Shown: positions 1 to 9,109, counted from the first letter of the stretch. The stretch is 64,000 nucleotides of DNA from Schaalia sp. ORNL0103 (GCF_019429565.1 NZ_JAHXSA010000001.1:1116001-1180000); one strand, 5' to 3'. The notes: generated from the sequence alone by a model not told the origin. Translations and numbers: made by a program.

Positions 1-998
1 GTGTCGGTGAGGGTGTACTCGCGACCGTCGGCGGCACGCGCACGGCGCACCGTCGGGTCCAGCGTCGCAAACAGCGCGTCCTGGACCAGGACACCCGCGT
101 CCGTCAGGCGGTTGAGCAGCGTCGACTTGCCCGCGTTCGTGTACCCGGCGATGGCCACCGACGGCACTGCCCCGCGGCGGCGCGAATTGCGCTGGGTGCG
201 ACGGGCGGGTTCCATGCGCGCGATGTCCGCGCGCAGCTTTGCCATGCGCGTGCGGATGCGGCGACGGTCCAGCTCGATCTTGGTCTCACCGGGGCCGCGA
301 GAGCCGATACCCGCGCCGCCCGCGACGCGGCCGCCGGCCTGACGGGACATCGACTCACCCCAGCCGCGCAGACGCGGCAGCAGGTACTCGAGCTGCGCGA
401 GCTCGACCTGCGCCTTGCCCTCACGGGACTTGGCATGCTGGGCGAAAATGTCGAGAATGAGGGCCGTTCGGTCGACGACCTTGGCGTCGACGACGTCCTC
501 CAGCCCACGACGCTGGGAGGGGGCCAGTTCCTCGTCAACGATGACGGTGTCGGCCTCGACGCTGCGCACGATGTCAGCCAGCTCGCGGGCCTTGCCAGAC
601 CCCAGGTAGGTTGCGGGGTCGGGCTTCATGCGGCGCTGGATGATGCCGTCGAGCACGCGCGAACCGGCGGTCTCCGCGAGCGCGGCCAGCTCGCGCAGCG
701 AGTTCTCGGCTTCCTCCTCGCTCTGCGTGGTGCGCAGGCCCACGAGCACGACCTTTTCGAGTCGCACCTGGCGGTACTCGACCTCGGAGATATCCTCACG
801 GTCGGAAGCGCCCGTGTCGACGCGGCGCGTGCCCGCACGAGCCTCGCGCTCGAGGGCACCCGCATCCTGGGAGGTGTCCTGACCCATCGTCGATGCGAGC
901 GCCGTTCCCGAGCGCGCGAGGATACGCGCGACAACGTCGTTGACGCGCTGGTCGCGCTCCTCTTTCGAGGAGTCCGCACCTGTGTGGGTCGTGTCCAT
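1..998 (-). CDS. hflX: GTPase HflX (3' end beyond the window)
   Basis: Ribosome-associated GTPase that acts on stalled or stressed 50S/70S ribosomes in the cytoplasm. Reading the minus strand from an ATG at 998 (AAAGGA upstream) gives about 332 codons. They include the HflX N-terminal domain, the glycine-rich linker GGRVAGGAGIGSRGPGETK that typifies the family, and the G1 P-loop GYTNAGKSTLLNRL. The frame is still open at position 1, so G3, G4 and the C-terminal part lie outside the window. It is divergent from the methyltransferase gene at 1084 and ends the conserved miaB-miaA-dapF-hflX neighbourhood of actinobacteria. The identification is secure; only the length is unknown. Confidence 0.95.
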   Translation of the reverse strand, partial: MDTTHTGADSSKEERDQRVNDVVARILARSGTALASTMGQDTSQDAGALEREARAGTRRVDTGASDREDISEVEYRQVRLEKVVLVGLRTTQSEEEAENSLRELAALAETAGSRVLDGIIQRRMKPDPATYLGSGKARELADIVRSVEADTVIVDEELAPSQRRGLEDVVDAKVVDRTALILDIFAQHAKSREGKAQVELAQLEYLLPRLRGWGESMSRQAGGRVAGGAGIGSRGPGETKIELDRRRIRTRMAKLRADIARMEPARRTQRNSRRRGAVPSVAIAGYTNAGKSTLLNRLTDAGVLVQDALFATLDPTVRRARAADGREYTLTD

Positions 999-1070
999 AA
1001 CCGTCCTTTTCGTGGGGGCTTCTAGTGTCGCACGCGCCGCCCCCATCTGCGCCTGCGCGCGCGGGCGCGA

Positions 1071-1076
1071 TAGGCT
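1071..1076 (+). promoter_or_regulatory. -10 box TAGGCT, probable leaderless promoter
   Basis: TAGGCT lies exactly 7 nt before the GTG at 1084. That is the spacing expected if transcription starts on the first base of the start codon. No Shine-Dalgarno sequence is present. The same hexamer and spacing occur before the gene at 3789, which supports both starts. Confidence 0.55.
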
Positions 1077-1083
1077 TTCTTCC

Positions 1084-1698
1084 GTGGACGAACAGTATTT
1101 CACCGACTCTTCCCCTGCGAGCGCGGAGGAGATCCGCACGATCGAGGTGAGCGCACGCGGCTTCGACCTGTCAATGCGCGTGTCGTCGCGCGTGTTCTCG
1201 GGTTCTAAGCTCGATCTGGGCACGCGTCAGCTCCTGGAGATCGCCCCGGACCTGCCCGAGGACGGGACCTTCCTGGACCTGGGCTGCGGGTGGGGTCCGA
1301 TCGCGACAATCATGTCGTTGGAGTCCCCGCAGGCTGCCGTGTGGGCGGTGGACGTGAACTCTCGCGCGGTGGATCTGACGCAGCGCAACGCCCAGTCCAA
1401 CGGGGCGAAGGGCGTGCGCGCACTCAAGGCGGAGGAGGCACTGACCGCCTCGCGGGAGTCGGACACGCAATTCGATGTCATCTGGTCGAACCCGCCCGTG
1501 CGCATCGGCAAGGACGCGATGCACGAGATGCTGCTGGCATGGCTGGGCAGGCTCGCCCCCACCGGCGTTGCCTACCTCGTCGTCCAGCGCAACCTGGGCG
1601 CGGATTCGTTGATCACGTGGCTGAACGGCCAGGGCTTCCAGGCCTCAAAGTACGCATCCAAGAAGGGCTTCCGCATCATCGAGGTCCGCCCCGCCTGA
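1084..1698 (+). CDS. RsmC-like class I SAM-dependent methyltransferase
   Basis: A 204-residue protein matching the catalytic half of the RsmC/RlmG family (MTS domain), which methylates guanine N2 in rRNA. The SAM-binding motif I is FLDLGCGWGPIA (about residues 61-72), the acidic motif II is AVDVN, and the catalytic NPP motif is WSNPPVRIGK. The N-terminal pseudo-methyltransferase domain of E. coli RsmC is absent, as usual in actinobacterial homologues. GTG 1084 is chosen because the -10 box TAGGCT sits 7 nt upstream and the N-terminus (MDEQYF) fits the family; a longer upstream frame would overlap hflX. It converges on dapF. The exact rRNA target is not evident from sequence. Confidence 0.85.
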   Translation: MDEQYFTDSSPASAEEIRTIEVSARGFDLSMRVSSRVFSGSKLDLGTRQLLEIAPDLPEDGTFLDLGCGWGPIATIMSLESPQAAVWAVDVNSRAVDLTQRNAQSNGAKGVRALKAEEALTASRESDTQFDVIWSNPPVRIGKDAMHEMLLAWLGRLAPTGVAYLVVQRNLGADSLITWLNGQGFQASKYASKKGFRIIEVRPA

Positions 1699-1713
1699 CG
1701 CCCGCCTCTTCCT

Positions 1714-1735
1714 CGACGAGGCCTGGGCCTCGTCG
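1714..1735. terminator. Bidirectional terminator hairpin
   Basis: Perfect 10-bp inverted repeat CGACGAGGCC (1714-1723) / GGCCTCGTCG (1726-1735) with a 2-nt spacer. It lies between the convergent methyltransferase and dapF genes and has no T-run. The ACGAGGCC arm recurs in other terminators of the window. Confidence 0.6.
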
Positions 1736-1741
1736 CGCTCT

Positions 1742-1765
1742 CCGGCCCCGTTTTCTGGGGGCCGG
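1742..1765 (-). terminator. Second hairpin, at the dapF 3' end
   Basis: CCGGCCCC (1742-1749) pairs with GGGGCCGG (1758-1765) around an 8-nt loop, immediately past the dapF stop codon. It probably terminates dapF. Confidence 0.5.
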
Positions 1766-1767
1766 GC

Positions 1768-2688
1768 TCAGGGCAGGCGGATCTCGGCGACTCGGGTCGC
1801 GGGTCCGGTGAGGAACACCGAGGCGTCCGTGATGCGGGGGTTCTCCCCCGACCAATCGATGACGCCGTCGAGGCCGACGATGACCGTTCCGCCCGGAATG
1901 TCGACGATCCACTGGGTGGGCGCACCCGGCCCGCGACGCAGTGCCGTGGCGAGGGCCGCCGCGCAGCATCCGGTACCGCATGCCTGGGTCTCCCCCACGC
2001 CTCGTTCCAGCACGCGCATCGCGATGTGCCCGTTCTCCCCGCCCGGCTCGGTCAGGTCGACGACCAGCTCGAGGTTCGTCCCCGCCTGGGGCGCCGGATC
2101 ATAGGAGGGACGCTGGGCCTGCGGGATCTGGGAGACGTCAACGGTGGGCAGGAAAATCTCGCGCAGGGTCTCCTCGTCGGCAAGCTCGACGACCGTGTGC
2201 GGGTTGGGCATGTCCACCCAGATACCACCCAGCACACCGTCAACACCGGGAACTCGCACGTCGATCGTCTCGCGCGCCGGAGAGGCCGCTGGACCCATGT
2301 CGACACGGTAGCTCGCCCCCTGCCCCTCGTCCTCGGATTCGGGGGTCACGCGTTTGATGCCGCCGCGCGTGGCCACGTCCAGCGTCTGCCCGACCGGCAG
2401 ATCCACGAGGCCCTCGCGGCGCAGGTGATCGACGAAGACGCGCACGCCGTTGCCGCACATCTCCGCCTTCGAGCCGTCCGCGTTGCGGTAGTCCATGAAC
2501 CACACGCCGTCGCGTTCGACAGCCCGGATAAAGCCATCCGCGCCGATTCCGAAGGCCGGCGAGCACAGCGTCGCGACCTCGACCTCGCTGGGGTCGTAGT
2601 CGTCGTATTGGTCCGTGGCGACGACGAAGGAATTGCCGGCACCGTGGGCCTTGACGACGCGGGCGTGGGCGGGCAGCTGCGTGTTCAT
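1768..2688 (-). CDS. dapF: Diaminopimelate epimerase
   Basis: Converts LL- to meso-diaminopimelate for lysine and peptidoglycan synthesis in the cytoplasm; a PLP-independent two-cysteine racemase. About 306 residues. Both catalytic cysteine motifs are present: MCGNGVRVF in the N-terminal half and ACGTGCCAAA in the C-terminal half. The opening KAHGAGNSFVV matches the family. Two consecutive ATGs occur (2691 and 2688). GGAG is spaced 5 nt from the second, whereas a TACGGT box 6 nt before the first could give a leaderless start at 2691. It lies 50 nt downstream of miaA, on the same strand. Confidence 0.96.
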   Translation of the reverse strand: MNTQLPAHARVVKAHGAGNSFVVATDQYDDYDPSEVEVATLCSPAFGIGADGFIRAVERDGVWFMDYRNADGSKAEMCGNGVRVFVDHLRREGLVDLPVGQTLDVATRGGIKRVTPESEDEGQGASYRVDMGPAASPARETIDVRVPGVDGVLGGIWVDMPNPHTVVELADEETLREIFLPTVDVSQIPQAQRPSYDPAPQAGTNLELVVDLTEPGGENGHIAMRVLERGVGETQACGTGCCAAALATALRRGPGAPTQWIVDIPGGTVIVGLDGVIDWSGENPRITDASVFLTGPATRVAEIRLP

Positions 2689-2738
2689 CATGGCTCCACC
2701 GTAGCCCCCGTCTCCCGGGCGTGCAGCCGCCGATCGTG

Positions 2739-3728
2739 TCACGAGCGTCCCAGGGCGGCCTCGGCCTCTCGCTGCGTCAGCTCGACGACGTGGCGCGCCA
2801 CGGCCTCGTTCGAGTCAAAACTCCCCACGTCCAGCCAGTGCACGCGCGGGTCCGGCCGCAGCCACTTGACCTGGCGGCGCGCCAGCTGACGCGTGGCCAG
2901 CGCGATAGATTCCACGGCCTCGTCCTCGCTCATCTGTCCGTCGATAACCGCGAGCGCCTGGGCGTATCCCGTGGCACGGGACGCGGTCTTCGCCTCGCGC
3001 AGGCCCACATCGATGAGGGCACGCACTTCCTCGATGAGTCCGCCCTCCATCATGGCGCGCGTGCGCACCGCGATGCGCTCATCCAGCTCCTCCATCGGGC
3101 GGCGCAGCGCCACCATGAGCGAGGGCGCCGCGAACTCGTGGCGAGGCATGGACGCCGAATAGGGACGCCCGGTCAGCTCGATAACCTCGAGGGCGCGGAT
3201 GATCCGGCGGGCGTTGTGCGGGTCGATGCGCTCGGCCGAGACCGGGTCGAGCTGGGTGAGGCGATCATGCAGGCCGCGCGAGCCCATCGGGCCCTCGGCT
3301 TCTTCTTCGAGTCGGGCGCGCACGGCCGGGTCCGTGCCCGGGAACTCGATGACGTCCAGGAGGGCGCGCTGGTACAGGCCTGAGCCTCCCGCGACCACCG
3401 CGACGCCCCCGCGCTCATGAATGCCCGCCACGTCGGCTCGCGCGTGTTTCTGGTAGGCGGCCACCGAGGCCTCGTCGCGAACCTCAAGCACATCGATCTG
3501 GTGATGGGCGATCCCTCGGCGCTCCTCCACCGGAGTCTTAGCCGTCCCCACGTCCATGCCTCGGTAGAGCTGCAGGGCGTCCGCGGAGACGATCTCGCCC
3601 GCGCCGCTCGCACCCAACGCACCCGGAAGCACGCAGGCCAGTTCCAGGGCCAGATCCGACTTGCCCGAGGCCGTGGGCCCCACAACCGCGCACACGACGT
3701 CCGACGCGCGCCTCACCGATGTCTCCAT
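2739..3728 (-). CDS. miaA: tRNA dimethylallyltransferase
   Basis: Transfers a dimethylallyl group to N6 of A37 in tRNAs reading UNN codons; the product is then thiomethylated by MiaB, encoded nearby. The protein has 329 residues with P-loop GPTASGKSDLALELA near residue 17, the DxxQxY-type motif SADALQLYRGMDVGTAK and GGSGLYQRALL, all typical of MiaA. The frame stays open upstream over the YbjN genes. ATG 3728 is chosen because the P-loop falls at the usual place and a TACACT -10 box lies 7 nt upstream. It faces away from the YbjN pair, so the two promoters share about 60 bp. Confidence 0.95.
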   Translation of the reverse strand: METSVRRASDVVCAVVGPTASGKSDLALELACVLPGALGASGAGEIVSADALQLYRGMDVGTAKTPVEERRGIAHHQIDVLEVRDEASVAAYQKHARADVAGIHERGGVAVVAGGSGLYQRALLDVIEFPGTDPAVRARLEEEAEGPMGSRGLHDRLTQLDPVSAERIDPHNARRIIRALEVIELTGRPYSASMPRHEFAAPSLMVALRRPMEELDERIAVRTRAMMEGGLIEEVRALIDVGLREAKTASRATGYAQALAVIDGQMSEDEAVESIALATRQLARRQVKWLRPDPRVHWLDVGSFDSNEAVARHVVELTQREAEAALGRS

Positions 3729-3735
3729 GGCCACC

Positions 3736-3781
3736 AGTGTACGGGTGCCTCCCGCAGATACCACCCAACAACGGCTAGGCT
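3736..3781. promoter_or_regulatory. Back-to-back leaderless promoters of miaA and the YbjN pair
   Basis: On the minus strand, TACACT (3736-3741) is 7 nt from the miaA ATG. On the plus strand, TAGGCT (3776-3781) is 7 nt from the ATG at 3789. Neither gene has a Shine-Dalgarno sequence at its start. The -35 regions are not convincing. Confidence 0.5.
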
Positions 3782-3788
3782 TAAGACC

Positions 3789-4235
3789 ATGAGCACAACT
3801 GACACTCTCCCGGTCACCCTCGACCGGATCACCCAAGCGGTCGAGGCCGTGGGGCTTATCCCCTTCGTGTCCAACACCGGCCAGGTCGCGGCCATCCTGC
3901 CGAACCGCACCGTCCGCATCGCTGTCCCCGAGGGCCACCCCGCCCAGGGCGTCGCCGACTACCCGCGTTTCTTCGATCCCTCGCACGCCGATCAGATCGC
4001 CTCCGCGGTGCGTCGCCTCAACGCCTCCACCTACCTGCCGAAGGTCACCTCCGGCACAACCGAGACCGGCGCGATCGCCCTGCACCTGCAGCACACCTTC
4101 AACTGGGTCGTGGGTGCGACGGACGACCAGGTCGCCGCCGAGGTCTCCCAGTTCATCATGGCCGCCGTCGCCATGATGAACCAGCTTGACATCATGTTCC
4201 CCGACCAGTGGACCAAGGAGGGCACCAATGCCTGA
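3789..4235 (+). CDS. YbjN-domain protein A
   Basis: A 148-residue cytoplasmic protein without signal peptide or membrane segment. The central region (SAVRRLNASTYLPKV and the following strand) and the C-terminal helix with MAAVAMMNQLD fit the YbjN/T3SS-chaperone-like fold (PF10722-type), often found in tandem pairs in actinobacteria. The function is not established; E. coli YbjN is linked to motility and stress. It overlaps the next gene by 8 nt, so the two are translated together. The family call is from remembered features and is moderate. Confidence 0.6.
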   Translation: MSTTDTLPVTLDRITQAVEAVGLIPFVSNTGQVAAILPNRTVRIAVPEGHPAQGVADYPRFFDPSHADQIASAVRRLNASTYLPKVTSGTTETGAIALHLQHTFNWVVGATDDQVAAEVSQFIMAAVAMMNQLDIMFPDQWTKEGTNA

Positions 4236-4767
4236 GTGGAAGAGCTTTACCTTCGGGGAGGGCGGCGAGGCCGTTCCCGAAACCACGCCCGCCCCCGCTG
4301 CTCCCTCCCCCGCGATGGAGGCCGACGAATACGCCGCCAAGTGGGGCACCGAGGTCGCCGAGGTGAGCATCGCTCGCATCGAGAACGTCCTCGAAGGTGA
4401 CGGACTGCCGCACGGGTCGAGCGAGTTCATCGCCGTCACCCAGCTGGAGGACGTGCGTTTCCAGATTCACCGCGAGCCGGTCGACGCCCCCTGGCTGCAG
4501 ATCGAGACCCGCATCGAGCCCGACGGCGAGGGCCACACCGAGCTGTCCCTCCAGGCTGTCGCCAACCGCTGGAACACCGAGCACCTCCAGCCCACCGTCA
4601 TCCCGATCGAAGACGGCGATCAGTGGATCCTCGTGGCCGCCTCGCGTTTCTTCGTGGGCGAGGGCCTCTCGGACCGCCAGATTCACGCGATGCTGCGCCG
4701 CGGCCTCATCATCGGCCTGTCGGCGGCTCAGGAGCTGCCCGGCCTGCTGGCCGAGGCCTCCAAGTAA
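4228..4767 (+). CDS. YbjN-domain protein B
   Basis: A 179-residue protein, the second member of a tandem YbjN pair. An acidic, Ala/Pro-rich N-terminal stretch (about residues 10-35) precedes a YbjN-like domain with LPHGSSEFIAVTQLEDVRF and LQAVANRWNTEHLQPT. ATG 4228 has AAGGAGG in the preceding gene, 6-7 nt away, so a longer upstream frame was rejected. Overlap with the gene at 3789 suggests the products act together, perhaps as a heterodimer (inference). No catalytic residues are recognisable. Confidence 0.65.
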   Translation: MPEWKSFTFGEGGEAVPETTPAPAAPSPAMEADEYAAKWGTEVAEVSIARIENVLEGDGLPHGSSEFIAVTQLEDVRFQIHREPVDAPWLQIETRIEPDGEGHTELSLQAVANRWNTEHLQPTVIPIEDGDQWILVAASRFFVGEGLSDRQIHAMLRRGLIIGLSAAQELPGLLAEASK

Positions 4768-4791
4768 CGCCAGCCGCGCATCAAACGAATC

Positions 4792-4826
4792 GTGCCCCGT
4801 TCCTCCGTCTGGGAGGAGCGGGGCAC
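4792..4826 (+). terminator. Terminator hairpin after the YbjN pair
   Basis: GTGCCCCGTTCCTCC (4792-4806) pairs with GGAGGAGCGGGGCAC (4812-4826), a 15-bp stem with one wobble pair and a 5-nt loop, 25 nt after the stop codon. No T-run follows. Confidence 0.7.
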
Positions 4827-5100
4827 TCTCGGTGGAGTGTGCGCCGACTACATGCGAAGGCGCGGCGCGTACCGCGTACGCGGGGAGGCCACGGGTCGCA
4901 TAGGGGGGCTCGAATCGACCCGCACTACCGAGAGTGCTCCCGCATGTCGATCGCCTCGTCGTCGTGACGATCGCCACAACACAAAAGTAACGCAGGAGTC
5001 GTGGGTCACACGCATGTTTCAGTGAGACATTTTCTCGTTTGTTACTGAGACAAACGATCAAACGTGCAGCGCCCGTCGCGCGTGGCACCCCGGCATGCAT
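4827..5100. other. Gene-free spacer between convergent YbjN and miaB genes
   Basis: No convincing gene was found. Positions about 4975-5065 are much more AT-rich than the surroundings. They contain an 8-bp inverted repeat TCGTTTGT (5035-5042) / ACAAACGA (5050-5057) and near-direct repeats AGTGAGACA and ACTGAGACA. Both neighbouring genes end here, so no gene promoter is expected and the patch is unexplained. Confidence 0.4.
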
Positions 5101-5133
5101 GAGCCTCCCCGGGCGCATCGCCCGGGGAGGCTC
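5101..5133 (-). terminator. miaB terminator hairpin
   Basis: Perfect 15-bp inverted repeat GAGCCTCCCCGGGCG (5101-5115) / CGCCCGGGGAGGCTC (5119-5133) with a 3-nt loop, 20 nt past the miaB stop codon. No T-run. Confidence 0.75.
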
Positions 5134-5152
5134 ACATCAGTGCAGATCAGGG

Positions 5153-6691
5153 TCAGCTCGGGGCGCCCACACGCAGCGTGGGGATACCCAGCGACACCGT
5201 GTTGTCAGGTTCGTCCGAGGCCTGACGGGCCTCCCACGCGTCACCGGCGCGCGTGCGGCGTACCTCGAACAGGCCGCCCTGCGCGCCCGAGTCGGCGATC
5301 AGGTGGTGCGGAGCACCGTAGGTGACAGTCGCGCGGATCATGTCGCCCGGGCGCGGACGATCGGCCTCGGCCATCCCCTCGGGGAGGGCGACGTGCACGA
5401 GACGATTGTCGCGGGCGCGTCCCGAAATACGGTGCGTAGCGCCATCCTTGCGGCCATCCCCCTCGGAGACGAGGACCTCGACCTCGGTCCCCGCCAGCGC
5501 GGCGTTATCCTCGGCGCAGATGCGCTCCTGAAGCTTGATGAGGCGCTGGTAGCGTTCGAGCGCCACATCGTCGGGCACCTGGTCCTCGCGGTCGGCGGCG
5601 GGCGTCCCGGGGCGCGGCGAGTACAGGAACGTGAAGGCGGAGGAGAAGCGAGCCTGCTCGACGACGTCGAGGGTCGCCTGGAAGTCTTCCTCAGTCTCTC
5701 CCGGGAAGCCGACAATGATGTCGGTGGTAATCGCAGCCTCCGGGATGGCGGCGCGCACGCGCTCCAGGATGCCCATGAAACGCTCACGACGGTAGGAGCG
5801 GCGCATCTGACGCAGGATCGCGTCCGACCCGGACTGCAGGGGCATGTGCAGGCTCGGCATGACCGTGGGGGTCTCCGCCATAGCGGCGATCACGTCATCC
5901 GTGAAGGCTGCGGGGTGGGGCGATGTGAAGCGCACGCGCTCGATGCCCTCGACGCGGCCCACGGCGCGCAGCAGGTCGGCGAACGCGCCGCGCTCACCGA
6001 ATCCGACGCCGTAGGAGTTGACGTTCTGACCCAGCAGGGTCACTTCGATAGCACCCTGCGAGGCGACGGCCTCGACCTCGGCGAGAATGTCGCCGGGGCG
6101 ACGGTCACGTTCCTTGCCGCGCAGGTGCGGAACGATGCAGAACGTGCATGTGTTGTTACAACCCACGGAGATGGACACCCATGCGGCGTACGCGCTCTCA
6201 CGGTGGGTGGGCAGGGTCGAGGGAAAGACCTTGAGGGATTCCTCGATCTCGACGGCGGCCGCGCGGTTATGCTCGGCACGGCGCAGGAGCGCCGGGAGCA
6301 CGTCGATGTTGTGCGTGCCAAAGACGGCATCCACCCACGGAGCCTTCTCGACGATGCCGTCACGCATCTGCTGGGCGAGACAGCCACCAACCGCGATCTG
6401 CATGCCGGGGCGCGCACGCTTGACGGAAGCGAGCTGACCGAGGTTACCGAAAAGGCGGGTCGCTGCGTTCTCACGCACGGAGCAGGTATTGATGACGATG
6501 ACGTCGGCGCCCATGTCGCCGGCGTCGGTCGCGCGGGCGGCAGCCTCAGGGACCTGCTCAACGGGGACGAGGCCGGCCTGCTCCAGCAGACCCGCCATTC
6601 GTTCGGAGTCGTGTTCATTCATCTGGCAGCCGAGCGTGCGCACCGCGTAGGTGCGGGGCGCCGTGGTGCCGTCCTGCGTCATCGTATTCAT
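5153..6691 (-). CDS. miaB: tRNA-2-methylthio-N6-dimethylallyladenosine synthase
   Basis: Radical-SAM methylthiotransferase that adds a methylthio group at C2 of i6A37 made by MiaA. The 512 residues contain the UPF0004 N-terminal domain with [14 protein letters not shown], the conserved cysteines of NTCSVREN and GGCLAQ, the radical-SAM cluster motif CNNTCTFC, and a C-terminal TRAM domain. Length is normal for actinobacteria. ATG 6691 lies 8 nt after a TAGACT -10 box overlapping the end of cinA, so a separate, possibly leaderless promoter is likely. It sits between recA-recX-cinA and the YbjN/miaA group. Confidence 0.96.
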   Translation of the reverse strand: MNTMTQDGTTAPRTYAVRTLGCQMNEHDSERMAGLLEQAGLVPVEQVPEAAARATDAGDMGADVIVINTCSVRENAATRLFGNLGQLASVKRARPGMQIAVGGCLAQQMRDGIVEKAPWVDAVFGTHNIDVLPALLRRAEHNRAAAVEIEESLKVFPSTLPTHRESAYAAWVSISVGCNNTCTFCIVPHLRGKERDRRPGDILAEVEAVASQGAIEVTLLGQNVNSYGVGFGERGAFADLLRAVGRVEGIERVRFTSPHPAAFTDDVIAAMAETPTVMPSLHMPLQSGSDAILRQMRRSYRRERFMGILERVRAAIPEAAITTDIIVGFPGETEEDFQATLDVVEQARFSSAFTFLYSPRPGTPAADREDQVPDDVALERYQRLIKLQERICAEDNAALAGTEVEVLVSEGDGRKDGATHRISGRARDNRLVHVALPEGMAEADRPRPGDMIRATVTYGAPHHLIADSGAQGGLFEVRRTRAGDAWEARQASDEPDNTVSLGIPTLRVGAPS

Positions 6692-6699
6692 CGCAGTGA

Positions 6700-6705
6700 A
6701 GTCTA
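6700..6705 (-). promoter_or_regulatory. Candidate -10 box of miaB
   Basis: TAGACT on the minus strand lies 8 nt before the miaB ATG, over the cinA stop codon. It fits the TAnnnT leaderless pattern seen elsewhere in the window. No -35 element was identified. Confidence 0.4.
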
Positions 6706-7215
6706 GTCGCCCACCTGCGCACCGGCGAAGTCGAGCACGTCACGCACCAGGACGATAGCCGCGTCGATCGCGCCCGCACGCACGGCCGCTCGATCACCGT
6801 CGAGGTGCAGGAGGCGATGCTCCTCCCCCACCGGGTGAACGCAGGCGATGTGGACGGTTCCCGCGGGGAACCCGTCAGCGGGGCCGGGGCCGGCGACCCC
6901 GGTCGTCGATACGCCGATGTCTGCGCGGAACAGCTCGCGCACCCCTCGGGCCATCTGACGAGCAACCTGCTCATCCACCGGACCCGTCGCCGCCAACTGG
7001 CTCTCCGAAACGCCCAACACCGAGGCCTTGGTATCGACCGCGTAGGTGCACGCACCCCCGCGTACGACGTGAGAGGCACCGGGTACGTCCACGAGGCGCG
7101 CGACGAGGCCGCCTCCGGTCAGCGACTCCGCCGTCGCAACCGTCAGGCCACGCTCAGTCAGATCCGCTATCAGGTCGGCGAGCGCCTCATCGCTCACTGC
7201 GGTCACAGTCCCCAC
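6703..7215 (-). CDS. cinA: CinA-family nicotinamide-nucleotide amidohydrolase
   Basis: A stand-alone CinA C-terminal (PncC-like) domain that deamidates nicotinamide mononucleotide in pyridine nucleotide salvage. About 170 residues with the motif [12 protein letters not shown] near the start and [20 protein letters not shown]. The N-terminal COG1058 domain is absent, as in most actinobacteria. The start is uncertain: GTG 7215 has AGGAGG at 7 nt, while ATG 7221 is only 1 nt from it. Either way it overlaps recX by 13-19 nt. In many actinobacteria cinA lies between pgsA and clgR; here it follows recX. Confidence 0.85.
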   Translation of the reverse strand: MGTVTAVSDEALADLIADLTERGLTVATAESLTGGGLVARLVDVPGASHVVRGGACTYAVDTKASVLGVSESQLAATGPVDEQVARQMARGVRELFRADIGVSTTGVAGPGPADGFPAGTVHIACVHPVGEEHRLLHLDGDRAAVRAGAIDAAIVLVRDVLDFAGAQVGD

Positions 7216-7829
7216 TGCCATGCCTCCTCGGTACCGCTCTCCTCGTCGCCCCACGTGTCGAGGGCGTCGCGCACGGCGGCAGACGCGACAGACGGCGAAT
7301 ACCCCTTGCGTGCGAGCATGGAACTCAGTCTACGGTAGGCGGTCTCGCGCGGGACGCCCGCAAGGGAGCGACGCTTGCGAGCCACCAGCTGTGCCGCGCG
7401 CTCCGCCTCGTCGTCCCGATCGATCTGAGACAGGGCACGCTCGATCGTCGACGAGTCCAGCCCCTTGCGCACGAGGACTTCGCGCACTGCTCGACCAGAC
7501 GCTCCGGTCCCCGAAAAACGCGAGCGGACGAGCGCGTCCGCGTACGCCTGATCATCGACGAGACCAACGGCCTCAAGACGGTCGACGACGCGGGCGGCGA
7601 TCTCGGCGCTGAAGCCTCGCCCTTCAATCGCGCTGGTCAACTCCGAGCGGGAACACGCGCGCGCGTCGAGCTTGCGCAGGGCGACCTCGCGCGCGGCCTC
7701 GATCGCCGCCGTGCCCGTCAGGGCCGCATTGCGTTCACGGGCGCGCGCGAGCCTCTCGCCCGGGGAGGAACGCCGGTGACGTTCCTCCCCCAGCTCGGGA
7801 TGATCTTCAGGATCCAGGTAGCGGACCAC
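7203..7829 (-). CDS. recX: Regulatory protein RecX
   Basis: Modulator that binds RecA filaments and limits their extension and activity. The 208 residues include a charged N-terminal region and three-helix RecX repeats (LDARACSRSELTSAI, GLVDDQAYADALVRSR, VRDALDTW). The gene starts 3 nt after the recA stop codon, so it is cotranscribed with recA under LexA control. Its 3' end overlaps the cinA start. Confidence 0.93.
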   Translation of the reverse strand: MVRYLDPEDHPELGEERHRRSSPGERLARARERNAALTGTAAIEAAREVALRKLDARACSRSELTSAIEGRGFSAEIAARVVDRLEAVGLVDDQAYADALVRSRFSGTGASGRAVREVLVRKGLDSSTIERALSQIDRDDEAERAAQLVARKRRSLAGVPRETAYRRLSSMLARKGYSPSVASAAVRDALDTWGDEESGTEEAWQWGL

Positions 7830-7832
7830 GAC

Positions 7833-8924
7833 TCAGAAGCCCGCGTCCTCGTCAGGATCGATGTCGGGCACGTCCTGGGACGCCTGGTCCGGATCCGGGG
7901 CCTCGCCGATGCCCAGCGAGACGAGGATCTTCTGTTCGATCTCGTTAGCCAACTCGGGGTTGTCCACGAGGAACTGACGCACGTTCTCCTTGCCCTGGCC
8001 CAGCTGGTCGTCGCCGTAGGTGAACCAGGAGCCGGACTTGCGCACGATACCGGCCTCGACGCCCATGTCGATAATCGAGCCCTCGCGCGAAATGCCCTTG
8101 CCGTAAACGATGTCGAACTCGGCCTGCTTGAAGGGCGGGGCCATCTTGTTCTTGACGACCTTGGCGCGCGTGCGGTTACCGACGGGGGCGCCGGCCTCCT
8201 TGAGGGTTTCGATACGGCGCACGTCGATACGCACGGATGCGTAGAACTTTAGGGCCTTACCGCCCGTCGTGGTCTCCGGGGAGCCGAAGAAGACACCGAT
8301 CTTTTCGCGCAGCTGGTTGATGAAGATCGCGGTGGTGCCAGTGGCGGACAGGGCGCCCGTGATCTTACGCAGGGCCTGGCTCATGAGGCGGGCCTGCAGG
8401 CCGACGTGAGAGTCACCCATTTCGCCTTCGATTTCCGCCTTGGGCACGAGCGCCGCAACAGAGTCAATGACGATGATGTCGATGCCGCCAGAGCGGATCA
8501 GCATGTCGGCGATCTCGAGGGCCTGCTCACCCGTGTCAGGCTGGGAGACCAGGAGGGAGTCCGTGTCGACGCCCAGTGCGCGGGCGTAGACGGGGTCGAG
8601 AGCGTGCTCAGCGTCGATGAAGGCCGCGTTGCCGCCGGCCTTCTGGGCATTGGCGACAGCGTGCAGGGCGACCGTGGTCTTACCGGAGGACTCGGGGCCG
8701 TAGACCTCGATGACGCGGCCACGCGGGAGGCCACCGATGCCGAGGGCGACGTCGAGAGCGAGGGAACCCGTGGGGATCACCTGAACGGGCGGGCGGTTGT
8801 CATCGCCCAGGCGCATGACGGAGCCCTTGCCGAACTGCTTATCAATCTGCGACAGGGCGACTTCGAGAGCCTTATTGCGATCGTTGGTCGCGGGCTTTGC
8901 GGCGGGTGCTTTACGGGCTGCCAT
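7833..8924 (-). CDS. recA: Recombinase RecA
   Basis: ATP-dependent strand-exchange protein of homologous recombination and trigger of LexA self-cleavage. The 363 residues contain Walker [16 protein letters not shown], the Walker B region [14 protein letters not shown], the L2 loop [21 protein letters not shown] and an acidic C-terminus. The start is supported by AAAGGA before ATG 8924. No intein is present. recX follows after 3 nt, and an SOS box lies about 170 bp upstream. Confidence 0.99.
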   Translation of the reverse strand: MAARKAPAAKPATNDRNKALEVALSQIDKQFGKGSVMRLGDDNRPPVQVIPTGSLALDVALGIGGLPRGRVIEVYGPESSGKTTVALHAVANAQKAGGNAAFIDAEHALDPVYARALGVDTDSLLVSQPDTGEQALEIADMLIRSGGIDIIVIDSVAALVPKAEIEGEMGDSHVGLQARLMSQALRKITGALSATGTTAIFINQLREKIGVFFGSPETTTGGKALKFYASVRIDVRRIETLKEAGAPVGNRTRAKVVKNKMAPPFKQAEFDIVYGKGISREGSIIDMGVEAGIVRKSGSWFTYGDDQLGQGKENVRQFLVDNPELANEIEQKILVSLGIGEAPDPDQASQDVPDIDPDEDAGF

Positions 8925-9050
8925 GGTGATCCTTTCGTCTGCGGCCTCTCCGGCCTGCGGGTGTCCTGGCCTGGAATGCCACCCCTCTCCGAGGCGACAT
9001 GACGAGTATGCGACCGGCCATCGTCATCTGCGTCCCGCGCACGTCACCCC

Positions 9051-9059
9051 TGTGGATGA
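9051..9059 (+). promoter_or_regulatory. DnaA-box-like 9-mer near recA
   Basis: TGTGGATGA differs from the perfect box TGTGGATAA at one position. It lies between the LexA box and the recA start, and may be chance. Confidence 0.25.
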
Positions 9060-9093
9060 CACGCGTCGGAGCGTCGTCGCCCACAAGCTTAAA

Positions 9094-9109
9094 TGGAACA
9101 CATGTTCGA
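9094..9109 (-). promoter_or_regulatory. LexA (SOS) box upstream of recA
   Basis: The minus strand reads TCGAACATGTGTTCCA, matching the actinobacterial/Gram-positive SOS consensus TCGAAC-N4-GTTCGA at all but one position. It is about 170 bp upstream of recA and should put recA-recX under DNA-damage control. Confidence 0.85.
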
